A stretch of 44,101 nt of DNA from a virus: positions 1-44,101 of the IMG/VR virus record IMGVR_UViG_3300022918_000019; one strand, 5' to 3'. The notes under the pieces are model-generated. The model ran no database searches. It was given only the letters and a program-made list of their open reading frames with translations, and had not been told where the DNA came from. Positions 42,188 to 44,101 of this stretch are shown one piece after another (positions within the stretch are counted from its first letter, which is position 1; each line of letters opens with the position of its first letter). The translations under genes and the position numbers were made by a program.

Positions 42188-42207
42188 AAACATAAATTGT
42201 ATTATTT

Positions 42208-42624
42208 ATGGATGGATGGAAAAAAGGTAATACAAGGGTATTGTTGGATTCTGAAGATTCATTGCAGGCACAATGTTTTGCGTGGTTTCACAACACATTC
42301 CCATTATGCAGGGGGCTGATGTACCACATTCCAAACGGGGGATTAAGGAACATGGTCGAGGCCAACAAGCTCAAAGCTATGGGCGTAAAAGAGGGCGTTC
42401 CTGACCTTCATTTTGCTTTACCGTCGTATAGAGAGGGGGAATACTTTGCATCGCTCTATGTTGAGCTAAAGAAGCCAAAGACCGGGAGACATTCACCGGA
42501 ACAATTGAAAGAACAGGAAATATTGAGACGTGCCGGAAATTGCGTATTGGAGTGCCGGACGTTTGAAGACTTCAAAAAATATATCACCCAATGGTTGGAA
42601 GAATCGGAATTTAAGTATAAATAG
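42208..42624 (+). CDS. VRR-NUC domain nuclease, 138 aa
   Basis: VRR-NUC motifs are in order: an N-terminal EDSLQAQCFAWF, GVPDL (Asp66), VELKKP (Glu86-x-Lys88) and Gln residues in the helix after it (SPEQLKEQEIL). These are PD-(D/E)xK enzymes that often cut branched DNA such as Holliday junctions. The gene stands alone under its own promoter and ends before a terminator at 42708-42740. Confidence 0.88.
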   Translation: MDGWKKGNTRVLLDSEDSLQAQCFAWFHNTFPLCRGLMYHIPNGGLRNMVEANKLKAMGVKEGVPDLHFALPSYREGEYFASLYVELKKPKTGRHSPEQLKEQEILRRAGNCVLECRTFEDFKKYITQWLEESEFKYK

Positions 42625-42696
42625 CAGTCCCTATTAATGACCAACTCTTGATCTCTCCGATCTTGACTAAACGGATAAACGAAGCGAGTCATGGCG

Positions 42697-42963
42697 CTAG
42701 TTCATCAAAACCCGGACTACTTCAGCCCGGGTTTCTTTTTTGGGTACAAATATTTGACCTTCTTCTATTTTTGTTTGCACGCCTGCTCGTGAAGCTCGTT
42801 CCATTCTGATTAATTCAAGCCTATTGTCAAGTTTAATTGCAGATGTTATTGCTTGTTCTATTTGATTCTGTAATCTTATTCTAACATGAGGATGCAATTT
42901 AAACTTCTTAAGTCCGTAGCGATCTGTCAAGGATTTTGCTTTGCTCTTTATGATTATATCCAT
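42697..42963 (-). CDS. Hypothetical basic protein, 88 aa
   Basis: MDIIIKSKAKSLTDRYGLKK leads into helices rich in Arg and Ile (HVRIRLQNQIEQAITSAIKL, ELIRMERASRAGV). A DNA-binding role is possible. It is the only leftward gene outside the late operon, and it faces the 43039 gene across promoter copy 3. Its 3' coding end contains the rightward terminator of the nuclease gene. Confidence 0.55.
   Translation of the reverse strand: MDIIIKSKAKSLTDRYGLKKFKLHPHVRIRLQNQIEQAITSAIKLDNRLELIRMERASRAGVQTKIEEGQIFVPKKETRAEVVRVLMN
42708..42740 (+). terminator. Rho-independent terminator of the nuclease gene
   Basis: AAACCCGG (42708-42715) pairs with CCGGGTTT (42727-42734), loop 11, followed on the + strand by CTTTTTT. 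It lies within the 3' coding part of the leftward 88-residue gene. Confidence 0.8.
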
Positions 42964-42980
42964 AAAACAAAAATCATAAA

Positions 42981-43016
42981 ATATTTTGACATTAAAAAAT
43001 ATTATTATACATTTAC
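42981..43016 (+). promoter_or_regulatory. Promoter, repeat family copy 3 (upstream of 43039)
   Basis: TTTG 42985-42988, 19 bases, TACATTTAC 43008-43016. It shares the AAAATATTTT palindrome and spacing with the other copies, with more sequence drift. The ATG follows 22 bases later. Confidence 0.65.
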
Positions 43017-43038
43017 ATTATTAAAACTAAAAAACACC

Positions 43039-43404
43039 ATGACAAAAATAAGAATTCAATTCGAAGTTGAAATTGATCGAGATACGATTGATTTCATGAA
43101 AGAGAAGTTTAATATAAATGGATCTTTTTATAATAAAGAAGCCTTGATTATTTTATCTGAAATACAGAATCAATTTTCTGAATTATACTTATCAAGCAAG
43201 CAAAATGCATTAGACAAGATAATTACAGAGATTGAAAACCTTCCTTCGTTAAGCCATTATGTTGAAGAAACTCTGAATCATGCAGAAAAGCTATTACATG
43301 ACAGAAAAATGATCATGAATCAAATAAAATCATTCAAAGAGCAACTAGAAAAAGACCGTAAATCTTTAGAGCCTGATGACATGGATGATGATTTACCGTT
43401 TTAA
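43039..43404 (+). CDS. Coiled-coil protein with SSB-like acidic C-terminal tip, 121 aa
   Basis: A short beta strand (TKIRIQFEVEIDR) is followed by long helices (about 30-105) and the end SLEPDDMDDDLPF. Bacterial SSBs end in D-D-D-(I/L)-P-F, which docks many repair and replication proteins. Such a tip on a non-OB, coiled-coil protein suggests it recruits SSB partners or competes for them. The ATG at 43039 (ACCATGAC context) suits the promoter at 42981. A longer open frame starting at 42886 would cross that promoter. Confidence 0.7.
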   Translation: MTKIRIQFEVEIDRDTIDFMKEKFNINGSFYNKEALIILSEIQNQFSELYLSSKQNALDKIITEIENLPSLSHYVEETLNHAEKLLHDRKMIMNQIKSFKEQLEKDRKSLEPDDMDDDLPF

Positions 43405-43413
43405 TTACTAATT

Positions 43414-43659
43414 ATGAAAAAGAAAATACAATACAAAGAAATTGATGCTGATCTATACGAAGAAGCGGTTGACGTGATTGACAAGATTAGACGTTCAGGA
43501 TTGAAACAGGGATTTATTTCTTCTCAAATAAATTTGAGTCAGGAGAATTTGAGCTTATTCATGAATCTAAAACCTGATGCTATCACATGGGATAAGGTGA
43601 ATTTATTGAAGAAATTCATTAAACCTTACGAAGATAAAAAATTATTAGAAAATATTTAA
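43414..43659 (+). CDS. Small helix-turn-helix-like protein, 81 aa
   Basis: The stretch LKQGFISSQINLSQENLSLFMN has the spacing of a Cro/CI-type helix-turn-helix, preceded by an acidic helix. The position 9 bases after 43404 and just before promoter copy 4 makes it a candidate regulator of the repeated promoters. Sequence support is moderate. Confidence 0.6.
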   Translation: MKKKIQYKEIDADLYEEAVDVIDKIRRSGLKQGFISSQINLSQENLSLFMNLKPDAITWDKVNLLKKFIKPYEDKKLLENI

Positions 43660-43660
43660 T

Positions 43661-43699
43661 AAAATATTTTGATGTTAAAATAATTTAATGTTAGTTTAC
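43661..43699 (+). promoter_or_regulatory. Promoter, repeat family copy 4 (upstream of the pentapeptide gene)
   Basis: TTTG 43668-43671, 19 bases, TTAGTTTAC 43691-43699. It is nearly identical to copy 2 over 46 bases. The start codon lies 25 bases downstream. Confidence 0.75.
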
Positions 43700-43724
43700 A
43701 TCATCATTTAAAACAACCCATGAC

Positions 43725-44101
43725 ATGATAAAAATACAGATTAAAACTTGGTATGGTTCTCTGCTTTTTGAATATGAGAAAGAGAACAACACAGTAAAAG
43801 AAACACTTTTAGCTGCAATAACCGCAAAGGCTAACCTTGGTGGTGCTAACCTTCGTGATGCTAACCTTGGTGATGCTAACCTTGGTGATGCTGACCTTGG
43901 TGATGCTAACCTTGGTGGTGCTAACCTTCGTGGTGCTAACCTTCGTGGTGCTAACCTTGGTGGTGCTAACCTTGGTGGTGCTAACCTTCGTGGTGCTAAC
44001 CTTGGTGGTGCTAACCTTCGTGATGCTAACCTTGGTGATGCTAACCTTGGTGATGCTGACCTTGGTGATGCTAACCTTTGTGGTGCTGACCTTCGTGGTG
44101 C
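43725..44101 (+). CDS. Pentapeptide-repeat protein, N-terminal part (continues at base 1)
   Basis: [20 protein letters not shown] leads into 18 full A(N/D)LxX repeats from base 43830 and runs off the window. The first ATG at 43720 (atgacatga) stops at once, so 43725 is the start. The N-terminal domain is the type seen in phage pentapeptide proteins. The last 8 bases equal the first 8 of the window, and joining there keeps the frame. See 1-513 for the rest. Confidence 0.85.
   Translation, partial: MIKIQIKTWYGSLLFEYEKENNTVKETLLAAITAKANLGGANLRDANLGDANLGDADLGDANLGGANLRGANLRGANLGGANLGGANLRGANLGGANLRDANLGDANLGDADLGDANLCGADLRG
43830..44101 (+). repeat. Tandem 15-base repeat array (left part), 18 units
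   Basis: Eighteen full units and 2 bases. Units 2-7 and 13-18 match almost exactly with an 11-unit (165-base) period, and the same block recurs at 22-111. High base-level identity suggests recent expansion by recombination or slippage. Confidence 0.95.

Larger units (their letters stand above)
41765..42207. other. Divergent intergenic region: candidate early/late switch and origin
   Basis: The largest non-coding region of the window. It holds promoters in both directions, two copies of TTTCA-N7-TGAAA, tandem GTTWCAAAA-like repeats (41794-41823), at least six TGTGTC-type repeats (41880-42102) and a strongly A+T-rich segment (about 41971-42055) suited for DNA melting. I see no gene inside. An origin or repressor-operator function is inference. 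Confidence 0.6.

Noticed and set aside
42625-42696. Possible extra structured RNA between the nuclease gene and the 88-residue gene
   Set aside because: Only short imperfect pairings were visible besides the terminator, and nothing comparable to the 1327-1498 stems.
42886-43038. Longer N-terminus for the 43039 gene
   Set aside because: It would run through promoter copy 3 and the opposing gene. The ATG at 43039 has the usual context.
43830-44101. Regular repeats resembling a CRISPR or minisatellite
   Set aside because: The period is exactly 15 bases, there are no unique spacers, and the units translate in frame as pentapeptides.

Overview
The window looks like an almost complete genome of a tailed phage with a long non-contractile tail (siphovirus type) that infects a member of the Bacteroidota. 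The host clues are promoters of the Bacteroidota form (TTTG-like box, 19-20 bases, TAnnTTTG-like box), no Shine-Dalgarno sequences, lipoprotein signals ending in S-C or A-C, a primase-helicase with a BT4734/VirE-N-like front end, and tail proteins built from a G-W...T-W beta-solenoid fold common in Bacteroidota adhesins. The last 8 bases of the window equal the first 8, and joining them there restores one pentapeptide-repeat gene, so the molecule is probably circular or circularly permuted. The exact repeat number at the break is uncertain. No integrase, recognisable CI-like repressor or DNA polymerase was found, so the phage is probably lytic and uses the host replicase.

Rightward half. Transcription starts at 42208 (VRR-NUC nuclease), runs through 43039, 43414 and the pentapeptide gene, and crosses the window ends to about 18416. 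Positions 515-8089 hold an ssDNA-binding-like protein, a compact set of hairpins that I read as a structured RNA (1327-1498), small membrane proteins, an SPFH lipoprotein, two tRNA-like elements around a tiny gene, a recombination pair (coiled-coil protein and RecB-like nuclease) and a DNA methyltransferase. Positions 8107-13548 hold the replication block: a PIF1-like helicase, an SF2 helicase and a VirE-N/VapE primase-helicase. Positions 13624-18416 are a run of about sixteen small, tightly coupled accessory genes ending at a terminator (18439-18472).

Leftward half. A single late operon runs from 41764 down to 18400: an unknown first gene, small terminase, a lipoprotein, large terminase, portal, a hidden 39-residue gene, prohead protease, major capsid protein, connectors, major tail protein, tail assembly protein, tape measure, baseplate/collar proteins, fibres, then after a terminator (19868-19897) the lysis cassette (endolysin, holin, spanins).

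Control. The two halves diverge from the intergenic region 41765-42207. It carries a promoter for each direction, a shared TTTCA-N7-TGAAA operator-like element overlapping both, an inverted pair of paired TGTGTC repeats plus further copies, and a very A+T-rich stretch. It is the best candidate for both the early/late switch and the replication origin. A second promoter family, with a palindromic AAAATATTTT core, occurs four times in front of rightward genes (3672, 13561, 42981, 43661).

Most notable are the structured RNA at 1327-1498, the divergent switch/origin region, the tRNA-like pair, a tail-fibre paralogue converted into a lipoprotein (20674-21942), and a coiled-coil protein ending in an SSB-type acidic tip (43039-43404).
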